From NCBI GenBank assembly GCA_022361075.1, contig JAKSBQ010000079.1, forward strand, positions 1 through 53,984: a DNA stretch of 53,984 nt. Reading direction: 5' to 3'. Below are positions 17,493 through 26,900 of this stretch, one piece after another (position 1 is the first letter of the stretch; every line of letters starts with the position of its first letter). A program made the translations under genes and the position numbers. This DNA is from Opitutales bacterium. Its GTDB lineage: Bacteria; Verrucomicrobiota; Verrucomicrobiia; Opitutales; JAFGAQ01. Under the pieces are notes generated by a model, which had not been told where the DNA came from, searched no databases, and worked only from the letters and a program-made list of their open reading frames with translations.

Positions 17493-18563
17493 ATGAACGA
17501 AGAACTCGAAGCGTTGAGGAAGGAAATCGACAAGTGTGATCAGCAAATCGTTGAGACACTAAACAAACGCTCGCAAGTAGCCTGTCAAATTGGCCGAATT
17601 AAGGCAGAAGTGGGGGGTGCGATCTATGATCCCTCCCGGGAGGAAAAAGTTTTTGGTAAAATTGAGGAGCTTAGTGGTGGTCCGTTAAAGCCTGACTCCC
17701 TTCGTGCCATTTATCGGGAGATTATTTCCGCTGCAAAATCTTTGGAAGGTCCTGCGAAAATCGCTTATCTCGGACCGGAAGCGTCCTACACCAATCAGGC
17801 GGCATTGGGTTGTTTTGGGTCCTCGATGGATTATCAAGCTGTGTCATCTATTCCTGAGATTTTCACTTTGGTAGAGAAGGGTGACGCGGACTACGGGGTG
17901 GTTCCTATCGAAAATTCGACGGACGGCATCGTTCGCCATTCGCTGGACATGTTGGTGAACACCCACCTTTACATTGTGAATCAGAATTATCTGACGATCG
18001 AGCATTGCCTGATTTCGAACTCACCACTTGAGGAAATTGAAATGGTTTGTTCAAAAGATCAGGCGCTCGGGCAATGCAGGGATTGGCTGTTACGTCACCT
18101 GCCCGGTGTTGATCAGAAGGAGGTGGCTAGTACTTCGCTCGCCGTGACGATGGCGAAGAAGGATAAGGGGGTCGCTGCTATTGCGAGCTCACTCGCTTCG
18201 GAGCTTTACGAAGTACCGATCGTCCAGCGCAATGTCCAGGATCGCACTGACAACATCACTCGTTTTCTTGTGATTGGAAAGGAACCGACTAAACCTCTCG
18301 GAGACGATCAGGATCGCACAAGTATCGTGGTTTCGCTAAAAGATGAAGTTGGAGCTCTACAAAATGCTCTGAATATCTTTTCGTCTCACAAAATAAACCT
18401 CTGTAAGATCGAATCCCGACCCACTCGTCAGAAAAGCTGGGATTACTTTTTCTTCATTGACTTCATTGGACACTATGAGGACGCTTCCGTCCAGCGGGTG
18501 ATGGATGAACTGCGAAGCAAGTCTTCGTTTGTAAAGTGGTTGGGAAGTTATCCGATGGTCTGA
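17493..18563 (+). CDS. pheA: Bifunctional chorismate mutase / prephenate dehydratase (P-protein)
   Basis: Carries out the first two steps from chorismate to phenylpyruvate for phenylalanine synthesis. ATG 17493 gives 356 aa beginning MNEELEALRKEIDKCD. The AroQ-type mutase domain covers about residues 1-90 (QIVETLNKRSQVACQIGRIK). The dehydratase domain covers about 92-275, with IAYLGPEASYTNQAAL, VVPIENSTDGIVRHSLDML and the catalytic-site segment DRTDNITRFLVIG. A C-terminal ACT domain (about 280-350) has GALQNALNIFSSHKINLCKIESRP, including the ESRP phenylalanine-binding motif, so feedback inhibition by phenylalanine is expected. Confidence 0.96.
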   Translation: MNEELEALRKEIDKCDQQIVETLNKRSQVACQIGRIKAEVGGAIYDPSREEKVFGKIEELSGGPLKPDSLRAIYREIISAAKSLEGPAKIAYLGPEASYTNQAALGCFGSSMDYQAVSSIPEIFTLVEKGDADYGVVPIENSTDGIVRHSLDMLVNTHLYIVNQNYLTIEHCLISNSPLEEIEMVCSKDQALGQCRDWLLRHLPGVDQKEVASTSLAVTMAKKDKGVAAIASSLASELYEVPIVQRNVQDRTDNITRFLVIGKEPTKPLGDDQDRTSIVVSLKDEVGALQNALNIFSSHKINLCKIESRPTRQKSWDYFFFIDFIGHYEDASVQRVMDELRSKSSFVKWLGSYPMV

Positions 18564-18685
18564 ACGACAGTAGCATAGCGAGCTATGCCGGAATAAGTCC
18601 AATTCCTTGAAAGCAGAGATTGGATGCAAACTGGTGTATCAGAATGCAAATAGAAAAGAACGTATTACATGAATAATTGGACAAG

Positions 18686-18751
18686 GAATTTGGAATCTGG
18701 AATTCAGAATTTTCAGACTATGCTCAGTTCTAGATTCAATATTCCAAATTC
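18686..18751. repeat. Imperfect long inverted repeat downstream of pheA
   Basis: The 11-bp arms gaatttggaat (18686-18696) and attccaaattc (18741-18751) are perfect complements. The inner flanks continue to pair imperfectly, extending the stem to about 24 positions around an 18-nt centre. A separate 7-bp palindrome, gcatagc and gctatgc, lies at 18573-18588. Together they occupy most of the 265-bp gap between pheA and the next gene. No T-tract is present, so terminator function is not clear. Confidence 0.5.
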
Positions 18752-18828
18752 AATCCACAAAGAGTATTTCATAGATTGGCGATCAAGTTCCAATAAGTAG
18801 CTTTCTAGCAAATCTAGTCTCATACACC

Positions 18829-20025
18829 ATGGCTTTACTTAATTTAGGTTCCAAAAACCCAATTGCGAAACGTTGCGAGTCTGACTCACTTACCAAAGAA
18901 CGACTTAAATACAATCCGCTCTATCTTTCGCTTGACCGTCAGGAAGCTACTCGAGTTTGGCTACAAGGAGAGGAAAAAGTCATGCTCACGAGCAATGAGT
19001 ATCTTGGCTTAGGTGAGCACCCCAAGGTCATTGAGGGTGGCAAGAAGGCGATGGATGAGTGGGGCAGCGGAACTACTGGAGCACGTTCGGCCAATGGTAG
19101 TCGCTATTTTCACGAAAGACTGGAAGAGAAAATAGCTGATTTTCTCGGGAAAGAAGCCTGCCACGTCTCAGTTGCAGGTTACGTTTCGTGTATCACATCA
19201 GTTGCTGCGTTTGCACAAAGGGGAGACGTGGTATTGGCGGATAAAAATAACCATTCCTCTTTGGTGAGTGGTATGAAGCTCTCCGATGCGAGGGTCGAAC
19301 GGTTCAGCCACAATAACGTCGCAGATCTCGAAGATATCCTGAGTTACGAGAAAAGTAAGACTCCTAAGCTACTCGTTTTTGATGGTATTTATTCGATGGA
19401 GGGACACATCGCACCCGTTCGTGAGCTGGTAGAGGTGGCGAAAAACCATGATTGTTTCGCCGTGATGGATGATGCTCACGGTTTTGGGGTCATGGGTGAA
19501 GGTGGTCGTGGTACTGCCCATCATTTTGGGGTCACGGATGAACTCGACATCATCTGCGGAAGTTTTTCGAAGGCGCTTTCAAGCACAGGTGGATTCGTTG
19601 TGGGTAGTAGAGCTGCGATTGAATATCTGAGGACCCACTCCAAACAGACCATTTTCAGTGCTGCGATCAGTCCTGCAGCAGCCGGATGTGCTGAGGCTGC
19701 GTTGGAGGTGTTGCAAACAGAGCCCGAGCATCTTGAAAAGCTTTGGGAAAACACCAAGCGGTTGAAGGGGATTTACGAGTCCATCGGGCTTGATACCTGG
19801 GGCAGCGATACTCCGGCAATCCCTGTCGTGATCGGTGACCGGATGCGGGCTTATTTCTTCTGGAAAACCCTTCTGGAGAATGGTGTGTTTTCGATTCTTT
19901 CGACGACTCCGGCTGTGCCTCCCGGAAAGGATCTCATTCGGACGGCTGCATCAGCTCGTCATACGGAAGAGGATTTTGAGATCATCGAAAAGGCTTTCCG
20001 AATTGCTGCTAAGAAGCATCTGTAG
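18829..20025 (+). CDS. Alpha-oxoamine synthase (BioF / serine palmitoyltransferase-like)
   Basis: A 398-aa PLP-dependent fold-type I enzyme that condenses an amino acid with an acyl thioester and releases CO2. Signature elements are the GTTGARSANGSRYFHERLE substrate loop, MDDAHGFGVMGEGGRG with the PLP-binding Asp/His, and the Schiff-base Lys248 in GSFSKALSSTGG. The candidates are biotin synthesis (BioF), threonine metabolism (Kbl) and sphingoid or other long-chain base synthesis (Spt). No bio or tdh genes are nearby. Instead the gene is convergent with an ACP, a dehydratase-like protein and a glycosyltransferase, so a lipid role using an ACP-bound acyl donor is plausible. It overlaps the glycosyltransferase 3' end by 17 bp. 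Confidence 0.88.
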   Translation: MALLNLGSKNPIAKRCESDSLTKERLKYNPLYLSLDRQEATRVWLQGEEKVMLTSNEYLGLGEHPKVIEGGKKAMDEWGSGTTGARSANGSRYFHERLEEKIADFLGKEACHVSVAGYVSCITSVAAFAQRGDVVLADKNNHSSLVSGMKLSDARVERFSHNNVADLEDILSYEKSKTPKLLVFDGIYSMEGHIAPVRELVEVAKNHDCFAVMDDAHGFGVMGEGGRGTAHHFGVTDELDIICGSFSKALSSTGGFVVGSRAAIEYLRTHSKQTIFSAAISPAAAGCAEAALEVLQTEPEHLEKLWENTKRLKGIYESIGLDTWGSDTPAIPVVIGDRMRAYFFWKTLLENGVFSILSTTPAVPPGKDLIRTAASARHTEEDFEIIEKAFRIAAKKHL

Positions 20026-21292
20026 CCTCTTCGGATTCTGGTTGTTCTTCTGCGATTTTGGGCGACCTTTTGTTGCAGTCTGCAACCATCAGCTTAAAAA
20101 GCTTCCCGCTGTTTTTGTGGGCATCAAATTGACGCTCGACCCAGTGTCGGGCGGTTGTGCCTAACATCTTTCGTCTGTCGTAGTCTGCGATAAGGTTTTT
20201 GATCGTTTCGACCCATGGTTCGATCGGTTTGGCGGGCAGAATCACCATCTCATAGTCATCTTTGAAATTTTCAATGATTCCGGAGTCTGGGGTGGTGATG
20301 ACCGGAATCGCCCTGGCCATTGCTTCCGGGATCACGTTGGCTAGCCCGTTGCGGTCTCCATCCTTCGCAACAACACCGGTGAAGACGAACAAATCGCACC
20401 ATTCGTAGTAAGAGTGGACTTCTTCATGAGGAACTTTTCCGATGAGTTTGACATGTCCCTCAAGATGATAGTCGGAAATGAGTTTTTCTAACTCAGATCC
20501 TTGAGGACCATCACCAATTATTTTTGCTTCAAAGGGAATCCCTCTCTTTCGCATGTCTCGGTAAATCCGAAACTGATCGGGATAACCTTTTTTTTCCACC
20601 AAGCGCCCGATTGTGAGCAACTTAACTCTTCCGATCTCTTCTCTCTGAGCCTTGATCGGCGGGAAAGAGGACAGTCCTCTGCGAATGAGGTGAACTTTCT
20701 GGCCCTCGGCTCCCAGCGAGAGCAAATGTTTTCGAGCAAATCTGGTCGATGTGTGGATGAATTGTGCTTCGTCCAGCTTTCGGTCTAAAAAAGCGTCCCC
20801 TCCATTTTGAAAGATATCGTAAGCATGAGCGCCCATCGAGTAGTGGATTCCGATCAATTCTCTCAAAATCATCGCGGCTGTTGCAGGCATGGTGGCCCAA
20901 ACTGCGTGGATCAGATCAGGTTGCCATTTTTCGATTTTTTTGGCCCGAATCAGCGCATAAGCGAATCCGAGCAGACACTCGGCCCAGTTTTTTGGATAGG
21001 CAGGAGGTTTTTGCATCAGTCGGCCGAAAAAACCAAAAAGGGTCTTAGGTTTTTTGATAAGCCAAAAGGGAAGCCAGACCAACAATGTGGCGAGTTCCCA
21101 CATCCGAAATCGATCAACTGGAAATCCCTCAAATGAGTTTCCACCCCCCCAAATGGTATTCAGAGAAAGCTCGGGAATGAGGGTTTGAATCACCCTCATC
21201 TCACGTTGAAGGAAGGTTTCGCTCACCAGTGGAAACGTCGTGTAGAGGTAAAAAACACGCGGAGGTGATTTCTTGCTGAAAACAGCTGGCAT
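20009..21292 (-). CDS. GT4-family glycosyltransferase
   Basis: A 427-aa GT-B fold glycosyltransferase. The N-terminal acceptor domain begins VFYLYTTFPLVSETFLQREM, a form common in GT4 enzymes of polysaccharide or lipid glycosylation. The C-terminal nucleotide-sugar domain shows LLTIGRLVEKKGY (about residue 225), IIGDGPQGSELEKLI and the donor-site motif GLANVIPEAMARAIPVITT with the conserved EAMA. The C-terminus ends in an acidic tail (EEQPESEEATDAS). It is the last gene of the ACP-dehydratase-GT operon, 10 bp after the dehydratase, and overlaps the convergent synthase gene. A product such as a glycosylated ACP-derived lipid is inference. Confidence 0.88.
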   Translation of the reverse strand: MPAVFSKKSPPRVFYLYTTFPLVSETFLQREMRVIQTLIPELSLNTIWGGGNSFEGFPVDRFRMWELATLLVWLPFWLIKKPKTLFGFFGRLMQKPPAYPKNWAECLLGFAYALIRAKKIEKWQPDLIHAVWATMPATAAMILRELIGIHYSMGAHAYDIFQNGGDAFLDRKLDEAQFIHTSTRFARKHLLSLGAEGQKVHLIRRGLSSFPPIKAQREEIGRVKLLTIGRLVEKKGYPDQFRIYRDMRKRGIPFEAKIIGDGPQGSELEKLISDYHLEGHVKLIGKVPHEEVHSYYEWCDLFVFTGVVAKDGDRNGLANVIPEAMARAIPVITTPDSGIIENFKDDYEMVILPAKPIEPWVETIKNLIADYDRRKMLGTTARHWVERQFDAHKNSGKLFKLMVADCNKRSPKIAEEQPESEEATDAS

Positions 21293-21302
21293 TATTGAAC
21301 TC

Positions 21303-21761
21303 CTAAGCCCAGTCGAAAGCTAGAGTGATTTGCTCGACAAAAAACGCCTTTTTCCCATCTACAGTGATCTTTCCACCTAGCTGGATCATCGGGTACCGCA
21401 ACCGTTTGATCTTGATTTCCAATTCCAGGGTTTCACCGACGTTGCATATTCGATGCGCTCGGATGCCGTCTGCAGAAGTGAAAACGATGTTTTTCAAATC
21501 CACTTTTTTTCCTTCTGGCGAGGTCGCATTCTTTACGAGGTAGAGCACACCAAGTTGACCCAATGATTCACTTGCAAGAGATGCGGGAAAAATTCGTTTA
21601 TGAGCTAAGTGACCCTCAAGCACAGGCTCATTCCCTTTGATTTTGTAGATTCCGGTCGCGAATTGCTCTCCCAGGGTCGCCTCATCCAAAAATAGAAATG
21701 GTGGCGCGTATGGAGTCGCCTCAAGCACTTCGGCGTAGTCCAGTTGTAACGAATCGGACAT
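21303..21761 (-). CDS. FabA/FabZ-like hotdog-fold dehydratase
   Basis: A 152-aa hotdog-fold protein related to 3-hydroxyacyl-ACP dehydratases. The active-site stretch EGHLAHKRIFPASLASESLGQ near residues 49-69 follows the FabZ pattern: catalytic His in GH(F/L), a proline-containing loop, then the Glu of ExxGQ. An N-terminal YAPPFLFLDEA corresponds to the FabZ PHRYPFLLVD segment. It differs enough from housekeeping FabZ to suggest a dedicated role. It lies 12 bp downstream of the ACP gene and 10 bp upstream of the glycosyltransferase. It probably acts on the product carried by that ACP. Confidence 0.8.
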   Translation of the reverse strand: MSDSLQLDYAEVLEATPYAPPFLFLDEATLGEQFATGIYKIKGNEPVLEGHLAHKRIFPASLASESLGQLGVLYLVKNATSPEGKKVDLKNIVFTSADGIRAHRICNVGETLELEIKIKRLRYPMIQLGGKITVDGKKAFFVEQITLAFDWA

Positions 21762-21773
21762 GAAATGATTCGT

Positions 21774-22133
21774 TTAGCTGAGCTTTGTACGGATGAAAGC
21801 CTTTACGTCCGCAATCGATTTTAGATCTCTCAGCTCTTCGTTTTCGATGGAAACTCCAACTACCTCCTCAACGAGAATGACGATTTCCATCATGGTCAGT
21901 GAGTCCACGCCCAAATCATTAAAAAGCTCAAGAGAGTCGTCTCCTGAACTCATTTGTGGGCGCATGTCGGGCTCTAAAAATCGCTCGATTATTCCTGTGA
22001 CAATCGTAGGAACTAAATCTGCATTTTTGGTCCCTCGATATTCGACGGCCGCCTCAATGGTTTTTTCGGAGCATCTCTTGAGAGACTCCTTTAATGCGTC
22101 GATTTCTGCTTCAGATATGTTGGTGTTCGCCAC
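21774..22133 (-). CDS. Acyl carrier protein, specialised
   Basis: A phosphopantetheine carrier of 119 aa if it starts at the GTG at 22133. Another in-frame GTG at 22169 would add 12 basic residues. The prosthetic-group site is the DSL motif in NDLGVDSLTMMEIVI, Ser78 from the preferred start. The carrier domain fills the C-terminal 75 residues and ends LKSIADVKAFIRTKL. An extra N-terminal helical region of about 45 residues (EIDALKESLKRCSEKTIEAAVEYRG) is absent from housekeeping AcpP. It is the first gene of the ACP-dehydratase-GT operon, so it probably serves that pathway and not bulk fatty acid synthesis. Confidence 0.88.
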   Translation of the reverse strand: MANTNISEAEIDALKESLKRCSEKTIEAAVEYRGTKNADLVPTIVTGIIERFLEPDMRPQMSSGDDSLELFNDLGVDSLTMMEIVILVEEVVGVSIENEELRDLKSIADVKAFIRTKLS

Positions 22134-22362
22134 TTTGATTCTCAGGTATAGATTCCTAACACTCGGCACGCTAGTTGCCGAATTTCGCTAGATTGCAGGA
22201 TTAGATAACAATAATCAATACCTATTATTTGACGTGATGCCTGTGCGTCATCAATCGTTTTCGTGGTTTACCTTATGAGATATCCTGAGCTTGACCCTTA
22301 AATGAGTTCACTGTTGATTTTCGGCTTGGAAATTTTCTGCCAACTGACTGAAGATTCAAGCG

Positions 22363-23433
22363 ATGAGCGAAGCAAAACCTGTAATTTTAACTTGTGCCCA
22401 GCCTACCGGAGGAGGAGATCTTACTCTAGGTAATTACATCGGAGCAGTTCGCAATTGGGCGACCATGCAGGAAGACTACGAGTGCTATTTTGGCATTGTG
22501 GACATGCACGCAATCACCGTCAGGCGGGAGCCGGCGGAGCTTCGCAAAGCTTGTTATTCGTGCCTTGCTCAATACATCGCTTGCGGACTCGATCCTGAAA
22601 AGGCTGCCTTGTTCTTTCAGTCACATGTGATCGGTCACGCTGAATTGGCCTGGGTGCTTAGCTGTTACACTCCTATCGGCGACCTTCAGCGAATGACTCA
22701 GTTCAAAGAGAAGGCTGAGAAGTTGGGATTTCAGGTCAAATCAGCGGGTGATGACATTCGTTTCTCGCACGAGGGAGCTAAAGCGCAAGCTTCTGTGAAT
22801 TCAGGTCTGCTTTACTACCCGGTGCTCATGGCCGCAGACATTCTTCTTTACAACGCAAATGCCGTTCCAGTCGGGGAAGACCAACGTCAGCATCTTGAGC
22901 TCACACGAGATCTCGCACAGAGGTTTAACAACACTTACTCGCCGACTTTTAATATACCCAACGCATATATCCCGAAATCGGGTGCAAAAGTGATGTCACT
23001 CCAGGAACCGACTCGGAAAATGTCGAAGAGCGACGAGAACCCTAACGGAACTTTATTTCTAATCGAGCCTCCTGAAAAACTGGCAAAGAAGATCAAGAGT
23101 GCGGTCACGGATTCCGGTTCTGAAATTCGAGTGGCGGACGACAAACCGGGAGTGAGCAATCTGATCACAATCCTGAGCGTGCTGACTGGTAAGAGCGTTC
23201 AGGAAATTGAGAAGGACTATCAGGGTCAAAACTATGCAACCTTCAAAGGGGATGTGGCAGAGGCGGTAGTCGAAACACTACGTCCGGTTCAAGCTCGCTA
23301 TCATGAGATTATCAGTGACAAAGTGTATCTCGAAGGTGTTCTCAAAGACGGAGCAGCTCGGGCGCAGAACAGAGCTTACAAAGTTCTGAACAAAGTTTAC
23401 CGGAAAGTTGGTTTCCCAGATAGAGTGAGGTAG
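22363..23433 (+). CDS. trpS: Tryptophanyl-tRNA synthetase
   Basis: Class I synthetase that charges tRNA-Trp. At 356 aa it is near the usual 330-350. The HIGH-type element is CAQPTGGGDLTLGNYIGAVR (residues about 11-30), with two extra glycines compared with the common QPTG-LTIGNY form. The KMSKS loop is RKMSKSDENPNGT at about 218-230. Dimer and tryptophan-pocket segments include YYPVLMAADILLYNANAVPVGEDQRQH. It is preceded by a 229-bp gap after the divergent ACP operon and followed by the small lipoprotein gene. Confidence 0.96.
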   Translation: MSEAKPVILTCAQPTGGGDLTLGNYIGAVRNWATMQEDYECYFGIVDMHAITVRREPAELRKACYSCLAQYIACGLDPEKAALFFQSHVIGHAELAWVLSCYTPIGDLQRMTQFKEKAEKLGFQVKSAGDDIRFSHEGAKAQASVNSGLLYYPVLMAADILLYNANAVPVGEDQRQHLELTRDLAQRFNNTYSPTFNIPNAYIPKSGAKVMSLQEPTRKMSKSDENPNGTLFLIEPPEKLAKKIKSAVTDSGSEIRVADDKPGVSNLITILSVLTGKSVQEIEKDYQGQNYATFKGDVAEAVVETLRPVQARYHEIISDKVYLEGVLKDGAARAQNRAYKVLNKVYRKVGFPDRVR

Positions 23434-23484
23434 TTTTTTGAATTCAGGCATTGAGAATCTGGAGTTTCGATTTGGAAACGGGAA

Positions 23485-23507
23485 ATATCTCATATCTTTT
23501 GAGATAT
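23485..23507 (+). promoter_or_regulatory. Hairpin overlapping the start codon of the 148-aa lipoprotein gene
   Basis: The 8-bp arms atatctca (23485-23492) and tgagatat (23500-23507) enclose a 7-nt loop. The right arm ends within the ATG (23506-23508). The stem would sequester the translation start. No Shine-Dalgarno sequence is visible, so initiation may depend on opening of this structure. Confidence 0.5.
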
Positions 23508-23952
23508 GAAATTCTACCGATCGACGATCACCTCATTTGCCCTAGCCTTACTTTTTGTGCTGGGAGTGGTTTCTTGCAAAAAGAACGAAGAACCCAAGGA
23601 CAATTGGGAGCGCGTGAAATACAACGCGAAGAAAACGGTGGATGCTGCAGCTGATTTAAGCCAAGAAAAGTGGCAGGAGTTAAAGGCATTTACCAATGAA
23701 GAATGGAATGGGGCTTCGGAATCGATTGAGGAGTTCAAAAAGAAAATCGAAAGACTTGGCGAAGACGCGAAGCCTGAAATCAAAGAAAAAATCGTCGAGC
23801 TCGAAAACCTGAAAAAAGATGTAGAAGACGCGATGAAAGACTTTTCGGAAGCGACAGGCGAGAAGGCTGAGGCTTCAAAGGAAAAACTCAAAGCGCTTTA
23901 CGAAAAGCTAAAAACCAAAGTGGATTCCCTGAAGGAATCCAACGCGGTTTAA
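23506..23952 (+). CDS. Alpha-helical lipoprotein, 148 aa
   Basis: The N-terminus is a lipoprotein signal (MKFYRSTITSFALALLFVLG) with lipobox VVSC, lipidated at Cys24. The mature chain is almost entirely charged amphipathic helix, rich in Lys, Glu and Ala, from residue 25 to the end. It resembles apolipoprotein-like or LEA-like lipoproteins that coat or tether the envelope, but no specific family is recognised. It contains no further cysteine. A hairpin covers the start codon. The 3' end overlaps the convergent sensor gene by 4 bp. Confidence 0.8.
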   Translation: MKFYRSTITSFALALLFVLGVVSCKKNEEPKDNWERVKYNAKKTVDAAADLSQEKWQELKAFTNEEWNGASESIEEFKKKIERLGEDAKPEIKEKIVELENLKKDVEDAMKDFSEATGEKAEASKEKLKALYEKLKTKVDSLKESNAV

Positions 23953-26900
23953 TTCTTTCGCTGACTGATCACACTTGTTGAGAAGGCGAGCGCCGCTTTC
24001 ATCTTCTCGAGCGGAACGGGTTTAGAGAGGAAGTTATCCATGGTAGCGTTGCGGCATGCCATTTCGTCCTGAAGTGAGGCTGATGCTGTTAATGCGATGA
24101 TGATTGGCTGAGCCTTTAGTTTAAGTTTTCGGATTTCGAGAGTGGCGCGGATTCCGTCCATCACGGGCATGAGTTTGTCCATCAGGACAATGTCATAGTC
24201 CTCCTCCTGAACCTTTTTGACTGCTTCCTTTCCATTCGTGACCACGTCAATAGTGAAGCCAATTTTTTTCAACATCAATGCGGTTACCCTTTGGTTTACC
24301 ACATTGTCCTCGGCTAGGAGTATTTTCAGGTCTGGGTCGATTCTTGCGTCAGACTTGAATGGAAGCAGGAAGGGCTTGAACTGAAAACTGTTTTTACCGT
24401 CTGTAGGCTCTTCGGCGCGGGTAATGACGCTTTCTGGCTCGAGAGATGCGAAAGACTGAGAAAGTGGAGATTTGAAATAGAGTGCTTGCTTAAGGGTCTT
24501 GTGAAGTAGGCCTACTTGAACGGGAGCCTGAATCTGATGAACGTACTTTTGCTTTTTCCATGCGGAAGCACTCGAATAATCTTCATGAGAAACAATCAGG
24601 ACGATTGGTACGGATTCGAGTTGTTCCGAGTTTCGAATAGCTGAAATTTGTTCAAGGATGTTGAGATCTTCTGACGAAGTGTAAGGATTAACGAAAACCA
24701 CATCTGGGCTGTGCGTATGAAACCAGGTGAGAGCGTCGTCCAGTCGGGTTTGTGTTTGCACGCCAAGTTCCCAACAACGTAAGTGTTTTGAGATGAGCTG
24801 GAGTTCGGGTTCGTCTCCTGAAATGATCAAAGCTGAATGACTGGGAAATCTCTCGTAGAGGTTCGAAGCTTCCTTGCGGGCAGGCGATTTTACCAAGGGA
24901 ATCGTGACTGAAGTGCAAGTTCCGCCGAGCTTGCTCGGAGTCACTTCGACCGAGCCCATCATCGCTTCGGCGATACGTTTACCAATAGCCATTCCCAACA
25001 TCGAAGCAGGGACAGATGAGGTGTGAATATTGGTGGATGGAGCAAGAAGACCGAAACTTTGATCGACATCCTCCTGAGACATCGGTTCACCGGAGTTTTC
25101 GACAGTCCACTTCAATTTAGTTCTCAATTTGTCGTCGGACTGCATTTCTTCGAGCTTTACGTTGATGATCCCTTCGGCAGTGTTTTGGAAAGATCGGGCG
25201 AGTAGCGTGATCAAGATTTGTTGAATGCGTTGCGCGTCGCCGATGACTTCAGCGAGTAAGTCGGAAGGAACATCACAGATGAGGGAAAGTCCTGTTTTTT
25301 GGGAGTCGGAGCGGAAAAGAAGTGCCACTGCCTCTGTAGTTGCCACTGGATCAAAAGGAGTCTCCTTGAGCTTGAGAGCTCCTGATTCCAAGCGGGACAG
25401 GTCAGAAATATCATCGATGAGTGTGATGATCGAACGGCTACTCACCTCCATGATGTGGTAGCAGTTTTCCTGAACAGAGTCTAATTTTGTGTCATTGAGT
25501 AAGTTGATTGCCCCGACGACTCCATTCATCGGAGTACGAAGTTCCTGGGCGAGGTTCAAAAAGGTCGTGTTTCGCTCGTCCTTCCATTTTGAGAGCTTGG
25601 TCTCGCATTGCTTCAACTCACTTTGCAACTCTAGTAATCTGCTCCTCTGGGATTTCCGCCGTTGAACCTGAAAAAGCAAGATGATGAAAAGTATTAAGGC
25701 GACTCCGGTGGGAATAGCAACGTAGACTAGTGTGGTTGATATTTGGCGTCTGTCGCCAGTTTGCAGTTGTTCGTCGGTATTCAGCCTTAACTCTGAGCTG
25801 GCTCGCAGAGCATCGGTCAATTCATCAGATATAGAGCTAATTTTGGTCTCATATTCTCTGTGTAGTGCCTTTGCTAAAAATTCCTTGGATTTGCGCTCGG
25901 ATTCGAAAGCCAAATCATATTCACCCAGTATTCGATCAACTTCGCTAAGCTGCGAATAGAGTTTTGAGAGCTGTTCGTTATCTTGTAGTTTGGAGGCTTT
26001 TTCGATGGCCAACTGAAGGCTCTCGCGGGCTAGTAGATCATCAAATGCCTTGAGTGAGATTTCTGCTTTCAATTGATACAACCCCATCCCAATTTCGTCC
26101 GATGCCTTGGAGAGGACCGTGTCGATCGTGTTCAGCGCAGCTGTATAATTGTTTCGCAGCGAAAGTGTTGTGGATAGCCCTACCACTAGTGCCGGAAAGT
26201 AATCTCCCCCTTGATTGGCAGCATAGAGCTGGAACGCTTTTTGGAAGTAGTTTTGAGCTGACGAGTAGTTGCCCCTGTTCATCATGATATCACCCTTAAA
26301 CTGCAGACACTCGGCTTTGCCCACATTTTCTCTCACTTGATCGAAGTAGCTTATCGCGTTTTCGAGTGGAGCGATCGCTTGTTGATAGCGGTCTGAAGTT
26401 TCGAGGTTCGGATTTTCTGAGCGTAGTCGGTTGATTGAGTTTTCCAAATAACCTCGAAATGTGAGATCCAGATCGAGATCGAGGATCGCATGAACCATCC
26501 CAGATATCTGGTAACTTTTCCCGATGAGAAGAAGATCGTCGATGCCAGTGGAAATTGACAAGGCGTCGTCAACATGTTGTCGCGCCTGATTTCGGTTTCC
26601 GAGCTTAGCGTTGTGAATTGCCAGCTCATGTTTCACCTCCACTAGCTCAGAAACTTTTCTTTTTTGCTCATAGACTTCCGCGACTTCTGACAGAAGTGCT
26701 ATCCCTTTGACCAAATTACCTTCTTCGAAGTAGTAGTAGCCTTCGCTTTTCGATACGTAAGCTTTACCTAAATCACTATCTTGCTCTGCGGCGATTCGAT
26801 GAGCTTTTTGAAAAAAGGACTGTGCCAATGCTTGGTCTCCAGAAAACCCTGCAACTATTGCTCCAATAGCGTAAAGTTTGATTCGAGCTTCGGTTTCGTC

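Noticed and set aside
22240..22270. Operator palindrome around ttgacgtgatgc...gcgtcatcaa in the trpS-ACP gap
   Set aside because: The two halves match only with gaps; symmetry is too poor to call.
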